Positions 53,650-62,545 of a DNA stretch of 64,000 bases are shown in pieces. The notes under the pieces were generated by a model that worked only from the letters and a program-made list of their open reading frames with translations, did no database searches and was not told the DNA's origin. The number at the start of each line of letters is the position of its first letter. The stretch's first letter is position 1. The stretch comes from Cohnella phaseoli (lineage in GTDB: Bacteria > Bacillota > Bacilli > Paenibacillales > Paenibacillaceae), in the NCBI RefSeq assembly GCF_003386235.1, contig NZ_QRDZ01000009.1, positions 124,001 through 188,000 on the forward strand, written 5' to 3'. Both the position numbers and the translations under genes were made by a program.

Positions 53650-54021
53650 ATGCATAGGGCGCAAGGGGAGAAGGTCTGGTACATTCCGGACGCTTATATT
53701 CCCGAGATCAGCTCCGGGCAGCTGACAAGCCACGAATCCATCTGCGTGCTCAACACGGCGTCGGAGGACGCCTTGCTCAAAATCACGGTTTTCTTCGAGG
53801 ATCGCGAGCCGTTGGAGGACATCATGGTCGTCGTCGGAGCCAGGAGAACCAAGCATATTCGAACGAGCTCGCTGAACAAGGAAGGGACGCCGATTCCGGT
53901 CGGCGTTCCTTACGCGATGGAGGTTGTAAGCGATATCCCGATCATCGTTCAGTACAGCCGGCTCGATTCAACGCAAGCCGAGAATGCCCTCATGTCCGTC
54001 ATTGCTTATCCTTTAAAATAA
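53650..54021 (+). CDS. sensory-rhodopsin-transducer (ASRT) family protein in the rhamnose operon
   Basis: A 123-residue soluble protein, beta-sandwich type. The run [18 protein letters not shown], then [23 protein letters not shown] and [18 protein letters not shown], matches the Anabaena sensory rhodopsin transducer family (PF07100), which is distantly lectin-like and forms tetramers. In Anabaena it is linked to a photoreceptor; no rhodopsin is near here, and the gene lies between rhaEW and rhaA, 22 bp after the first and 25 bp before the second. A sugar-binding or regulatory role in rhamnose use is the simplest guess. Confidence 0.85.
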   Translation: MHRAQGEKVWYIPDAYIPEISSGQLTSHESICVLNTASEDALLKITVFFEDREPLEDIMVVVGARRTKHIRTSSLNKEGTPIPVGVPYAMEVVSDIPIIVQYSRLDSTQAENALMSVIAYPLK

Positions 54022-54046
54022 AACCGAAGCCCGAGGAGGAACGCGC

Positions 54047-55309
54047 ATGCAACAATCCACCGTTAACAATTACGAAGCGGCCAAACAGCTGTACGCCAAG
54101 CACGGTATCGACGTCGATCAGGTTCTGGAGAAGCTGGCTCAAATTAAAATTTCGATGCACTGTTGGCAGGGAGACGACGTCAGAGGTTTCCTGAACAAGG
54201 ATCAGGATTTGACCGGCGGCATCTCCGTTACGGGCAACTATCCCGGAGCGGCAAGAACGCCCGAGGAGCTTCGCGCGGATCTGGAGAAAGCTTTCTCCTT
54301 GATTCCGGGCAAGCACAAAGTAAATCTCCATGCGATCTACGCCGACACCGACGAGAAGGTTGAGCTGGATCAGCTCGAACCAAAGCATTTTCAGAAATGG
54401 GTCGATTGGGCCAAGGAGCAAGGGCTGGGTATGGACTTCAACCCGACCTGCTTCTCCCACGAGAAGTCCAGCGACGGCTTTACGCTGAGCCATCCGGACC
54501 CGGAAATCCGCCGCTTCTGGATCGATCACTGCAAAGCATCGCGCAAGATCGGCGCTTACTTCGGAGAGCAGCTCGGTCAGACTTGCGTTACGAACGTGTG
54601 GGTTCCGGACGGCTATAAGGACGTTCCCGCTGATCGCTTGGCGCCTAGACAGCGCTTGAAGAACGCCTTGGACGAAGTGTTCGCGGAAGAACTGAACCCG
54701 GCGCACCATCTCGATGCCGTCGAGAGCAAGCTGTTCGGGCTTGGATCGGAAGCTTACGTCGTCGGTTCCCACGAGTTCTATATGGGCTACGGGCTGCGCA
54801 ACAATAAGCTGATCTGTCTCGACGCCGGCCATTTCCATCCGACGGAAGTGATCTCGAACAAGCTGAGCTCGTTGTCGTTGTTCGCGGACGGCATTCTGCT
54901 GCACGTGAGCCGCCCAATGCGTTGGGACAGCGACCACGTCGTTACGCTCGACGACGAATTGATCGACATCGGTCGCGAGCTTGTGCGCGGCGACTTGCTG
55001 GGCAAGACGCATATCGGTCTCGATTTCTTCGACGCCAGCATCAACCGTGTGGCGGCTTGGGTGATCGGCACGCGCAACACGATCAAATCGCTGCTTCGCG
55101 CCATGCTTGATCCGATCGAAGCGCTCAAGAAAGCGGAGCTCGATGGCGACTATACGACGCGTCTGGCCCTGACGGAGGAGTTCAAGTCGTATCCGTTCGG
55201 CGCGGTATGGGACTACTACTGCGAGAAGAACGGCGTGCCTGTTCGCGAAGACTGGCTGGGCGAAGTGAAGGCGTACGAGCAAGACGTGCTGCTGAAGCGC
55301 GCCAATTAA
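54047..55309 (+). CDS. rhaA: L-rhamnose isomerase
   Basis: Interconverts L-rhamnose and L-rhamnulose in the cytosol, 420 residues, usual length. Conserved segments are [12 protein letters not shown] near the N-terminus, [30 protein letters not shown] and [15 protein letters not shown], with metal-binding Glu, Asp and His in the TIM-barrel core. GAGGAGG precedes the ATG. It provides the substrate for RhaB, whose gene follows after 20 bp. Confidence 0.96.
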   Translation: MQQSTVNNYEAAKQLYAKHGIDVDQVLEKLAQIKISMHCWQGDDVRGFLNKDQDLTGGISVTGNYPGAARTPEELRADLEKAFSLIPGKHKVNLHAIYADTDEKVELDQLEPKHFQKWVDWAKEQGLGMDFNPTCFSHEKSSDGFTLSHPDPEIRRFWIDHCKASRKIGAYFGEQLGQTCVTNVWVPDGYKDVPADRLAPRQRLKNALDEVFAEELNPAHHLDAVESKLFGLGSEAYVVGSHEFYMGYGLRNNKLICLDAGHFHPTEVISNKLSSLSLFADGILLHVSRPMRWDSDHVVTLDDELIDIGRELVRGDLLGKTHIGLDFFDASINRVAAWVIGTRNTIKSLLRAMLDPIEALKKAELDGDYTTRLALTEEFKSYPFGAVWDYYCEKNGVPVREDWLGEVKAYEQDVLLKRAN

Positions 55310-55329
55310 TTAACCGAGGATGATGAGAG

Positions 55330-56805
55330 ATGTCGAGCATACTCGCGTTCGATCTGGGCGCGAGCAGCGGCAGAGCGCTGCTCGGACGACTGACAGACGG
55401 CAAGATCGAGGTCGAGGAGCTGCATCGCTTCCCCAATGATCCGGTACAGGCGGGCGACCGCCTGTATTGGGACATTTTGCGGCTCTATCACGAAATCAAG
55501 CAAGGCTTGCTGAAGGCCAAGCATCGGGGCATCGACCTGCAGAGCATGGGCATCGACTCCTGGGCGGTCGACTTCGGCTTTATCGGCAAAAACGGCGAAC
55601 TGGCCGGCAACCCGTACCATTATCGCGACCGTCATACGGAAGAAGCGATGGAACGAGTGATGGCCGAAATTCCGGCTGGGGTTATTTTCGCTCGGACGGG
55701 TATTCAGTTCCTTCCTTTTAATACGATCTATCAGCTCTACGCGCTGAAACAGGCCAAATCTCCGGTGCTTCAGGAAGGAAGCCGGCTGCTGATGATTCCG
55801 GACCTGCTGCGCTATTTCCTTACGGGGGAAATGCACAACGAGTTCACGAACGCGACGACGACGCAGCTGTACAATCCGGTAACGGACGATTGGGATCCCG
55901 AGCTTCTGAGATTGCTCGACTTGCCGCGGAGCTGGTTCGGCAACGTGCTTAAGCCAGGGGAGCTTGCGGGTCGGCTTCAGCCGTCGGTATGCGAGGAACT
56001 GGGCGTCGCTTCAATTCCCGTGTATGCGGTAGCGGAACACGATACGGGCTCGGCGGTTGCGGCCGTTCCGGCAACGGAGAAGTCGTTCGCTTACTTAAGC
56101 TGCGGAACGTGGTCGCTGATGGGCACGGAAGTCGACAAGCCCGTGCTGCACGAGCTGGCGCAGAAGCTCAACTTCACGAACGAAGGCGGTTTCGGCAATA
56201 CGTTCCGGCTGCTGAAAAATATTATGGGTCTGTGGATTTTGCAGGAGTGCCGGAGAGAGTGGGAGCGAGAAGGCCGATCCTATTCGTTCCCGGAGCTTGT
56301 GCAGCTCGCTTCGAACGCGAAGCCGCTGGCGACGTTCATCGATCCGGACGACGACCTGTTTCTGCCTCCCGGGGATATGCCGGCGAGAATCGCGGAATAT
56401 TGCCGGCGGACGAATCAAGCGGAGCCGGACGGCGTAGGCGAAATCGTACGTTGCATCCTGGAGAGCTTGGCGTTAAAATATCGCTACGTGTTCGAAATGA
56501 CGGAACGGTTGTCCGGACAAAGCTTCGGCGGTCTGCATATGGTCGGAGGCGGCATTCAGAATACGCTGCTCTGCCAATGGACGGCGAATGCGATCGGCAA
56601 GCCGGTATGGGCCGGACCTTCCGAAGGAAGCGCAATCGGGAATCTTGCCGTTCAATGGATCGCTCAAGGCGCTTTCGCCGATATTTGGGAAGCCCGCAAG
56701 GCGATACGCGAGTCGTTCCCTGTGGAAACGTACGAGCCAAGCGATTCGGAGCTATGGGTTGGTGCATACAAGCGCTTCCGGACGCTAACGGGGCTGTCGG
56801 ACTAA
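55330..56805 (+). CDS. rhaB: rhamnulokinase
   Basis: FGGY-family kinase that phosphorylates L-rhamnulose at position 1, 491 residues. ATP-binding phosphate-1 motif DLGASSGRALLG (about 7-18), DSWAVDFGFIG (about 77), AVAEHDTGSAVAAVPA, the phosphate-2 loop YLSCGTWSLMGTE and the adenosine motif MVGGGIQNTLLCQ near the C-terminus. Fourth of five operon genes. Its product goes to RhaEW. Confidence 0.95.
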   Translation: MSSILAFDLGASSGRALLGRLTDGKIEVEELHRFPNDPVQAGDRLYWDILRLYHEIKQGLLKAKHRGIDLQSMGIDSWAVDFGFIGKNGELAGNPYHYRDRHTEEAMERVMAEIPAGVIFARTGIQFLPFNTIYQLYALKQAKSPVLQEGSRLLMIPDLLRYFLTGEMHNEFTNATTTQLYNPVTDDWDPELLRLLDLPRSWFGNVLKPGELAGRLQPSVCEELGVASIPVYAVAEHDTGSAVAAVPATEKSFAYLSCGTWSLMGTEVDKPVLHELAQKLNFTNEGGFGNTFRLLKNIMGLWILQECRREWEREGRSYSFPELVQLASNAKPLATFIDPDDDLFLPPGDMPARIAEYCRRTNQAEPDGVGEIVRCILESLALKYRYVFEMTERLSGQSFGGLHMVGGGIQNTLLCQWTANAIGKPVWAGPSEGSAIGNLAVQWIAQGAFADIWEARKAIRESFPVETYEPSDSELWVGAYKRFRTLTGLSD

Positions 56806-56830
56806 ATTCGGTTGCGAAAAGAGGGTACAC

Positions 56831-57598
56831 ATGCTGGTTGCGGAGCGATATGAGAAAATTGTAGGCTTGGTCAACGAAAGAGGAAGCATCCGGGTATCCG
56901 AGCTGAGCGAGCTGTGCCAGGTAACGGAGGAGACGATCCGCCGCGATCTGGACCGGCTCGAACGAGCGGGTCGGTTGCGCCGCTCTCACGGAGGCGCGGT
57001 CAGCGTCAAGGAGACGACCGCGCTGCATCCGGAAATTCCTTATGCCGTGCGCGAAATTACGAACGCGGACGAGAAGAAGCGGATCGCCTTGGAGGCGATC
57101 AAGCGCATCTCGCCGAACGACCGCATTTTGCTGGACGCCAGCTCGACCGCTTGGTATATGGCGGCCGACGTGCCCGACATCGACCTGACCGTGCTGACCA
57201 ATTCGATTAAAGTCGCGACGGAGCTTAGCAACAAGGAGAAGATCCAGGTCATCTCCACGGGCGGCATTCTCGCCCAGCGTTCCTTGTCGTTCGTAGGTCC
57301 CTTGGCGGAGCGCTCCTTGGATGCCTACCACGTCGATAAAGTGTTTCTCTCTTGCAAGGGAGTGCATCTGGAGCGCGGCATCAGCGAGTCCAACGAGCTG
57401 CAGGCCCGGATCAAGGAGCGGATGATCGGCATGGCGGACGAGGTCATTCTGCTCGCCGACTCCAGTAAATTTGGCGTACAGGCGTTTACTCATGTCGCCG
57501 ATCTGTCGGAGGTCGATATGATCATTACCGACAGACGGATGCCTGCAGAAACGATCGAGCAATTGGAAGGCCGTGGGATCGCCGTCGTTACGGTGTAG
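56831..57598 (+). CDS. rhaR: DeoR-family regulator, probable rhamnose operon repressor
   Basis: A 255-residue regulator: winged helix-turn-helix at 5-60 (SIRVSELSELCQVTEETIRR, then SHGGAV) and a DeoR C-terminal sensor domain (about 75-235; RILLDASSTAWYMA, GGILAQRSLSFVGPLAE, KVFLSCKGV). Its ligand is probably rhamnulose-1-phosphate, by analogy with other DeoR-type sugar regulators. It ends the operon, 25 bp after rhaB, so it would autoregulate through the repeats at 51468-51532. A terminator follows. Confidence 0.9.
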   Translation: MLVAERYEKIVGLVNERGSIRVSELSELCQVTEETIRRDLDRLERAGRLRRSHGGAVSVKETTALHPEIPYAVREITNADEKKRIALEAIKRISPNDRILLDASSTAWYMAADVPDIDLTVLTNSIKVATELSNKEKIQVISTGGILAQRSLSFVGPLAERSLDAYHVDKVFLSCKGVHLERGISESNELQARIKERMIGMADEVILLADSSKFGVQAFTHVADLSEVDMIITDRRMPAETIEQLEGRGIAVVTV

Positions 57599-57614
57599 CG
57601 CGCGGCTCGCAAAC

Positions 57615-57692
57615 AAGCGGTTCCTGTCATAGACGCGCACTCGCTTCTCGGCAATAGGTGGAGGCGAGTGCGTTCTTAGGAACGCTTTTTCC
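57615..57692 (+). terminator. branched terminator of the rhamnose operon
   Basis: Outer arms AAGCGGTTCCT/AGGAACGCTT and inner CGCACTCGC/GCGAGTGCG, then TTTTCC. Confidence 0.85.
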
Positions 57693-57712
57693 TTATGAAA
57701 ATCATTCTCAAC

Positions 57713-57742
57713 TTGTCTGACAACCTGATAACCTGATAATAT
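57713..57742 (+). promoter_or_regulatory. lutABC promoter with FadR-type operator
   Basis: TTGTCTGACAA (57713-57723) is a perfect palindrome with the T-N-GT-N3-AC-N-A form of GntR/FadR-subfamily operators. TTGTCT may serve as the -35, with GATAAT or TAATAT (57735-57742) as the -10. A direct repeat ACCTGATA-ACCTGATA follows it. Probable regulator: the GntR gene at 60757. Confidence 0.72.
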
Positions 57743-57771
57743 AAAAATAGAAGCGAAAGGGGTGCGGCACA

Positions 57772-58494
57772 TTGAAGGTTTCTCTGTTTATTACTTGCTT
57801 GAGCGACGCGATCTTCCCGCGGGTCGGGGAGGCGATGATCCGCCTGCTGGCACGGTACGGGGTTACGCTGGAGTTCCCCCCGGTTCAGACGTGCTGCGGC
57901 CAGCCCGCATTTAACAGCGGCTATTGGAACGAAGCGAGAACGACTGCCCGCACGATTATCGAAGCCTTCGAAGACAGCGACTTCGTGATTGCGCCGTCCG
58001 GCTCCTGCACGGGCATGATCCATCATTATCCGAAGCTGTTCGAGAACGATCCGAGTATGCTGGACAGGGCGCTGGCGCTGCAAAGCAAGACGTATGAATT
58101 CACCCAATTCCTCGTTAATGTGCTAGGCGTGACAGACGTTGGCGCGACGTTCCGGCATAAAGTAACGTATCATCCTTCCTGCCACGGAACTCGCCTGATG
58201 GGCATCAAGGATGAGCCGATGGCGCTGATGAGTCGCGTACAAGGACTCGAATTCGTTCCGCTTCCGCACGCGGAGGACTGCTGCGGCTTCGGTGGGACGT
58301 TCGCGGTCAAAATGTCGGATATTTCCGGCGCGATGGTCAACGAGAAGAGCGATCACGTCAAGGAAACGGAAGCGGAAGTGCTGGTCGGACTGGACATGGC
58401 CTGTCTCATGAATATCGCGGGCAATTTGCGTTATCGCAACGAGCCGGTCAGAGTGATGCATTTGGCCGAGCTGCTGTATGAAGGGGTGAAATAA
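57772..58494 (+). CDS. lutA: lactate utilisation protein A
   Basis: Iron-sulfur subunit of the LutABC complex that oxidises L-lactate to pyruvate. It has 240 residues and two CCG domains: LEFPPVQTCCGQPAFNSGY (about 28-47) and HAEDCCGFGGTFAVK (about 164-178), with a further Cys in YHPSCHG. Start is TTG at 57772 after GAAAGGGG; it aligns with the family N-terminus (KVSLFITCLSD). First gene of the operon. Pyruvate formed here can enter the PDH or the ferredoxin-linked enzyme encoded in this window. Confidence 0.94.
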   Translation: MKVSLFITCLSDAIFPRVGEAMIRLLARYGVTLEFPPVQTCCGQPAFNSGYWNEARTTARTIIEAFEDSDFVIAPSGSCTGMIHHYPKLFENDPSMLDRALALQSKTYEFTQFLVNVLGVTDVGATFRHKVTYHPSCHGTRLMGIKDEPMALMSRVQGLEFVPLPHAEDCCGFGGTFAVKMSDISGAMVNEKSDHVKETEAEVLVGLDMACLMNIAGNLRYRNEPVRVMHLAELLYEGVK

Positions 58495-58495
58495 G

Positions 58496-60019
58496 ATGAG
58501 CCACGGACCTAAAGGCGGGGCAACGGTTAAAGAACGCGCGGAGCTGGCGCTGAACAACGACTTCCTGCGCAAGGCCGTCAAATTCACGACCGAACGGCTG
58601 AAGAACGGCAAGCTGAAGGCGACGGAGGAGCACGGCAATTGGGAGGATTGGCGCGAACGGGGCCGACAAATCCGGCTTCATACGATCGCTCACCTCGATT
58701 ATTATTTGAACCTGTTCGTGGAGAACGCGCGCGCGAACGGCGTTCATGTGCATTTTGCCGAAACCGCGAAGGAAGCGGTCGATATTTCTATGGCGATTGC
58801 CGAAAGGGTAAGCGCCAAAACCGTCGTCAAATCGAAGTCGATGGTATCGGAGGAGCTGCATCTTAATGCGGCGCTGGAAAAAATCGGCGTAGAAGCGATC
58901 GAAACCGACCTTGGCGAATACATCATTCAACTGGCCGACGAGCCGCCGTCGCACATTATTATCCCCGCCATTCATAAAAATCGCTATCAGATTGCCGAGC
59001 TTCTGTCCGAGGATGCGGGAGAGAAGCTGGAGGCGGATACGAAAATATTGGCCGGTTATGTGCGCAGACGGCTTCGTTCAAAGTTCCTCGAAGCCGATAT
59101 CGGCATGACGGGCTGCAACTTCGCGATCGCCGAGACCGGTTCGATGGTGCTGTTCGAGAACGAGGGCAACGCCCGGATGGTGACGACGCTGCCGAAGACG
59201 CAAATTACGCTGATGGGCATGGAACGGATCATTCCGTCATGGGCCGATCTCGAAGTGATGGCGACGCTGCTGCCTCGTTCGGCGACCGGACAGAAGCTGA
59301 CGATGTACATGTCGGGCATCACGGGGCCAAGACGCTCCGAGGACGCCGACGGACCGGACGAAATGCACATTATTATCGTCGATAACGGACGCTCGCTGCA
59401 ACTCGGAGATCCCGAATTCCAGGAGCTGCTGAACTGCATCCGCTGCGGCGCCTGCTTGAACGCCTGCCCGGTTTACCGGCATATCGGCGGCCACGCTTAC
59501 GGCGGAACGTACAGCGGCCCGATCGGCGCCGTGCTGACGCCGTCGCTCCAAAAAAATATCGCCGAATGGGACGATATCGCCAACGCTTCCAGCTTGTGCG
59601 GAGCTTGCTACGAGGCTTGCCCCGTGAAGATTCCGCTTCACGAGATGCTGATCTACCTGCGCAGGCGCAAGGTAGAAGCCGGACATAGCAACAAGCTGGA
59701 GGATGCGGGAATGAAAGGCTTCGCAACGCTGTTCTCGAAGTCCGGGCGGATGAGCACGGTGCTGAAGCTCGGCAAGATCGGGCAGAAGTTCGTCGCTCGC
59801 GATGGAGGCATCCGTCTCAAGATCGGACCGCTCAAAGGCTGGAATACGTACCGGGTTACCCCGACGCTGCCGAAGAAGAGCTTCCGCCAGCAGTGGGCAA
59901 CGCTGGATGCAGAAATCCGCGCAGGTCTTCAGGAGATGTCACCGGACGTCAAGCAGCTAATGGAGCAGGCGGTTTCGAATCGCAAGAAAGGGGGGACGCA
60001 CGGTCATGGACACGGTTAA
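58496..60019 (+). CDS. lutB: lactate utilisation protein B
   Basis: Subunit of the LutABC complex, 507 residues. An N-terminal DUF162-like region with EHGNWEDWRERGRQIRLHTI and the SKSMVSEELHLNAAL motif, then two 4Fe-4S clusters CIRCGACLNACPVYR (about 313-327) and CGACYEACPVKIPL (about 364-377). The tail is short and His/Gly-rich (GGTHGHGHG). It is 1 bp after lutA and overlaps lutC by 14 bp. Confidence 0.95.
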   Translation: MSHGPKGGATVKERAELALNNDFLRKAVKFTTERLKNGKLKATEEHGNWEDWRERGRQIRLHTIAHLDYYLNLFVENARANGVHVHFAETAKEAVDISMAIAERVSAKTVVKSKSMVSEELHLNAALEKIGVEAIETDLGEYIIQLADEPPSHIIIPAIHKNRYQIAELLSEDAGEKLEADTKILAGYVRRRLRSKFLEADIGMTGCNFAIAETGSMVLFENEGNARMVTTLPKTQITLMGMERIIPSWADLEVMATLLPRSATGQKLTMYMSGITGPRRSEDADGPDEMHIIIVDNGRSLQLGDPEFQELLNCIRCGACLNACPVYRHIGGHAYGGTYSGPIGAVLTPSLQKNIAEWDDIANASSLCGACYEACPVKIPLHEMLIYLRRRKVEAGHSNKLEDAGMKGFATLFSKSGRMSTVLKLGKIGQKFVARDGGIRLKIGPLKGWNTYRVTPTLPKKSFRQQWATLDAEIRAGLQEMSPDVKQLMEQAVSNRKKGGTHGHGHG

Positions 60020-60737
60020 AACGCAGGAGCAGTGGCTGAGGGAGATGGAAGAGAAGTCTCGGGCTAAGCAAAGTCAATTTATCGGCAATATCTCCTCCAA
60101 GCTGAGACGTCCGATGGTGGCCGAAGCGCCGCAGCATCCGTTTCGCGGATCGCCGGATTTCTGGAACGTCTACGAATGGAACGAGCAGGAACGCATCGAA
60201 CGGTTTACGGAAAATTTCAAAAGCGTGGGCGGTCACGTAGAACGGCTATCGTCGATGGAAGACGTGCAGCAGTTTGTTACGGACAAAGCAAGCGAGCTCG
60301 GAGCGAAGTATATCATTCGTCAGAACGAGCCGGAGCTTGCCGCGCTAGGATTGGAGCAGCGTCTGCCAGAGGCTAAAATCTCGGTCTGGAACACCGACGC
60401 CGAGGAAAACTGGAAGGCGCGTTCGGCTGAAGCCGACATTGGCGTCGTGCTGGTCGATCATGCGGCGGCATACACTAGCTCGATGGTTGTGCTGTCCTCC
60501 AAGGACAAGGGGCGCTCCGTTAGCTTGCTGCCGACCGTGCTAATCGCGATTATTCCGCTTGATCGTCTGAAGACGAGGCTCGGCGAAGTGATGTCAACGT
60601 TCGACGAAGGCGGGCGAGAAAGCCTGCCTGCGGGCATTCATTTTATATCCGGTCCGAGCCGATCGTCGGATATTGAGAACGACTTGACGATCGGCGTGCA
60701 CGGTCCGGGCATCGTATACGCGCTGCTCGTCGGTTGA
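60006..60737 (+). CDS. lutC: lactate utilisation protein C
   Basis: Third LutABC subunit, 243 residues, with the LUD (DUF162) domain. The C-terminal motif FISGPSRSSDIENDLTIGVHG is highly conserved, as is ADIGVVLVDHAAAYTSSMVV. No metal-binding cysteines. It starts within lutB, so it is translationally coupled. Confidence 0.94.
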   Translation: MDTVKTQEQWLREMEEKSRAKQSQFIGNISSKLRRPMVAEAPQHPFRGSPDFWNVYEWNEQERIERFTENFKSVGGHVERLSSMEDVQQFVTDKASELGAKYIIRQNEPELAALGLEQRLPEAKISVWNTDAEENWKARSAEADIGVVLVDHAAAYTSSMVVLSSKDKGRSVSLLPTVLIAIIPLDRLKTRLGEVMSTFDEGGRESLPAGIHFISGPSRSSDIENDLTIGVHGPGIVYALLVG

Positions 60738-60756
60738 GCGGGAGGCATGCAGGCGA

Positions 60757-61464
60757 ATGGCGATAACCCGGTTAACGAAACGGAATCATTACGAGGAGAT
60801 CAAGGATCAGCTCATGGGGATGATTCTGGACGGCAGATTCAAGGTCGGCGATAAGCTGCCGTCGACGAAGGAAATGTCGGAAAGCTTCGGCGTGGGCCGT
60901 TCGACGACTCGCGAAGCGCTAAGCGCGCTCAAGGCGATGGGACTCATCGAGATCCGACAAGGCGGCGGCTGCCGAGTGATTCGCAACGCTCCGGCCGAAG
61001 CGGCCGTTCCCGAGCTAGATTCGCTCCGGCTAAACCGCAGCACTCTGCTGGAGCTGCTAGAAGCGCGGCAGTCGCTGGAAGTGTCCAATGCCGCCATCGC
61101 TGCCGTCAAGCGGACTGACGCCGATATGGCCGAATTCGAAGCGTTGATGCACGCGATGGAACAGACGGTCGGACAGGAGCTGGAAGGGGAACGCACGGAC
61201 GTTCTGTTCCATCTCACGTTGGCCAAGGCGACGCACAATTCGATTATGGTTCGATTGTTCGAATCGATCGTCGGTCAGCTGGAAGCTGCGATTCGCGACA
61301 TCCGCAGAGTCGAAATCTACTCCAATCAACGGGTGGCCGAACAGCTCTACCGGGAGCATTCCGCGATCTACGAGTCTGTCCGTCTACGCGATCCGGAGCG
61401 GGCCGCTCAGACGATGAAGCGCCACTTGGAGCATGTAGAGAACATTTTGACGAAATATATTTGA
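60757..61464 (+). CDS. GntR/FadR-family regulator (LutR-type)
   Basis: A 235-residue regulator. N-terminal winged helix (about 15-72; LPSTKEMSESFGVGRSTTRE and GLIEIRQGGGCRV) and an all-helical FCD ligand-binding domain (about 90-225; LLEARQSLE, FHLTLAKATHNS and HEA-type EHSAIYESV, which carry metal-binding Asp/His). It follows lutC by 19 bp. The FadR-type palindrome before lutA suggests it represses lutABC until lactate is present, as LutR does in Bacillus. Confidence 0.9.
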   Translation: MAITRLTKRNHYEEIKDQLMGMILDGRFKVGDKLPSTKEMSESFGVGRSTTREALSALKAMGLIEIRQGGGCRVIRNAPAEAAVPELDSLRLNRSTLLELLEARQSLEVSNAAIAAVKRTDADMAEFEALMHAMEQTVGQELEGERTDVLFHLTLAKATHNSIMVRLFESIVGQLEAAIRDIRRVEIYSNQRVAEQLYREHSAIYESVRLRDPERAAQTMKRHLEHVENILTKYI

Positions 61465-61484
61465 TCGCTGAAGCCGTCCCTTGC

Positions 61485-62465
61485 TTATCTCAAAGATGAA
61501 GGCCGCTTTGTTTTTTCCAGGGGACCAGGCTTGGAACTGACCAGTCTATGAACGAGACTTGCCACCAGTTCCGGATGATTCTGCGGAATCATATGGGCAA
61601 CTTCGGGGAGCAGGACGAGCTCCGCGTGCGGGAGGTCCCGTTTTAGCCGCTCCGCCTGGGCTGCGACGTCGAACGGATCGTCTTCTCCAACCGCAAATAC
61701 AACGGGAAGCTTGATGCTGCCGTAATCGAGGCTGAACTTGGACGCTGCCGGGGGGAAGGCCAGGATGTCCTCGCGGTTGGCTCTGAATTGTTTGGGTCGA
61801 AGCCACAGCGCGTGCACGTCTTCCCGATAACCGGCAGGAATCGGCTCCGGAGCGAAGGTTTGCCGCAGCATTCCGTCCGTCATCCGTATGCCAAGAGGAC
61901 TGCGCAACAAAGTGTGAAGCAGCAGGCTTCCGATGATCGGCATCGTCGCCAAGCGGGAAACCGGGTCTCCGTTCTCCGCGGGATAGCCTTCCTTGTACAT
62001 TGCCGCGCTCAAAGCGACGATCCCCGTCACGTCATCAGGAAACTGCAGGGCGTAAGTGAGAACGAGGACTCCGCTCCAGGAGTGTCCGACCAGAATGGGC
62101 CGATCAACCCCCAGTTGCTTCAAGGCAGCATGAATCAGTTCGGCTTGCCGGTCCACGGACACCGGGCCGGCCGGTCTGCCGCTGTGACCGTAACCCGGGC
62201 GGTCCAAGGCGATCGCCCGGTAACCTTGCCCTGCAACGATCTCCGCCGCGCGTTCGAAATCGCGGCAGGACAGAATGCCGCCGTGAAGAAAAACGACAGG
62301 GCGACCGGCTCCCCGACTGATATAGTGCAGCCGAATTCCCTCGACTTCCACGAAGCGGCCGGCGGGGGGATGCTTCGCTTCGTCTTTCTTGACCCGATAG
62401 TTGCTATATCCCCACATGCCTGTACCAGACCCAATAATGAGCGCCAACAAGCTTAACCACCACAT
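61485..62465 (-). CDS. alpha/beta-hydrolase with N-terminal membrane anchor
   Basis: A 326-residue protein. An N-terminal helix (about 2-20, WWLSLLALIIGSGTGMWGY) probably anchors it. The hydrolase core has oxyanion strand VVFLHGGILS, the nucleophile elbow GHSWSG (about 128), the acid near GEDDPFD (about 270) and the catalytic His in LPEVAHMIPQNHPE. AAAAGGAGAG precedes the ATG. A TetR-type palindrome lies 27-44 bp upstream and is the same as that upstream of the TetR gene. Substrate unknown. Confidence 0.9.
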   Translation of the reverse strand: MWWLSLLALIIGSGTGMWGYSNYRVKKDEAKHPPAGRFVEVEGIRLHYISRGAGRPVVFLHGGILSCRDFERAAEIVAGQGYRAIALDRPGYGHSGRPAGPVSVDRQAELIHAALKQLGVDRPILVGHSWSGVLVLTYALQFPDDVTGIVALSAAMYKEGYPAENGDPVSRLATMPIIGSLLLHTLLRSPLGIRMTDGMLRQTFAPEPIPAGYREDVHALWLRPKQFRANREDILAFPPAASKFSLDYGSIKLPVVFAVGEDDPFDVAAQAERLKRDLPHAELVLLPEVAHMIPQNHPELVASLVHRLVSSKPGPLEKTKRPSSLR

Positions 62466-62491
62466 GCTCCATCTCTCCTTTTGCGATATTT

Positions 62492-62509
62492 ACATACTCA
62501 TAAGTATGT
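62492..62509 (-). promoter_or_regulatory. TetR operator before the hydrolase gene
   Basis: ACATACT-CATA-AGTATGT, a perfect 7-bp inverted repeat. The same arms are found at 63372-63389 by the tetR promoter, so both genes are likely targets of the TetR protein. Confidence 0.85.
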
Positions 62510-62517
62510 TTCGCTGA

Positions 62518-62542
62518 AACAAAAACCCGTAAAGCTACGGGC
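62518..62542 (-). terminator. terminator of the tetR gene
   Basis: On the minus strand CCCGTA/TACGGG stem with a short loop, followed by TTTTTGTTT. Confidence 0.75.
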
Positions 62543-62545
62543 TGT

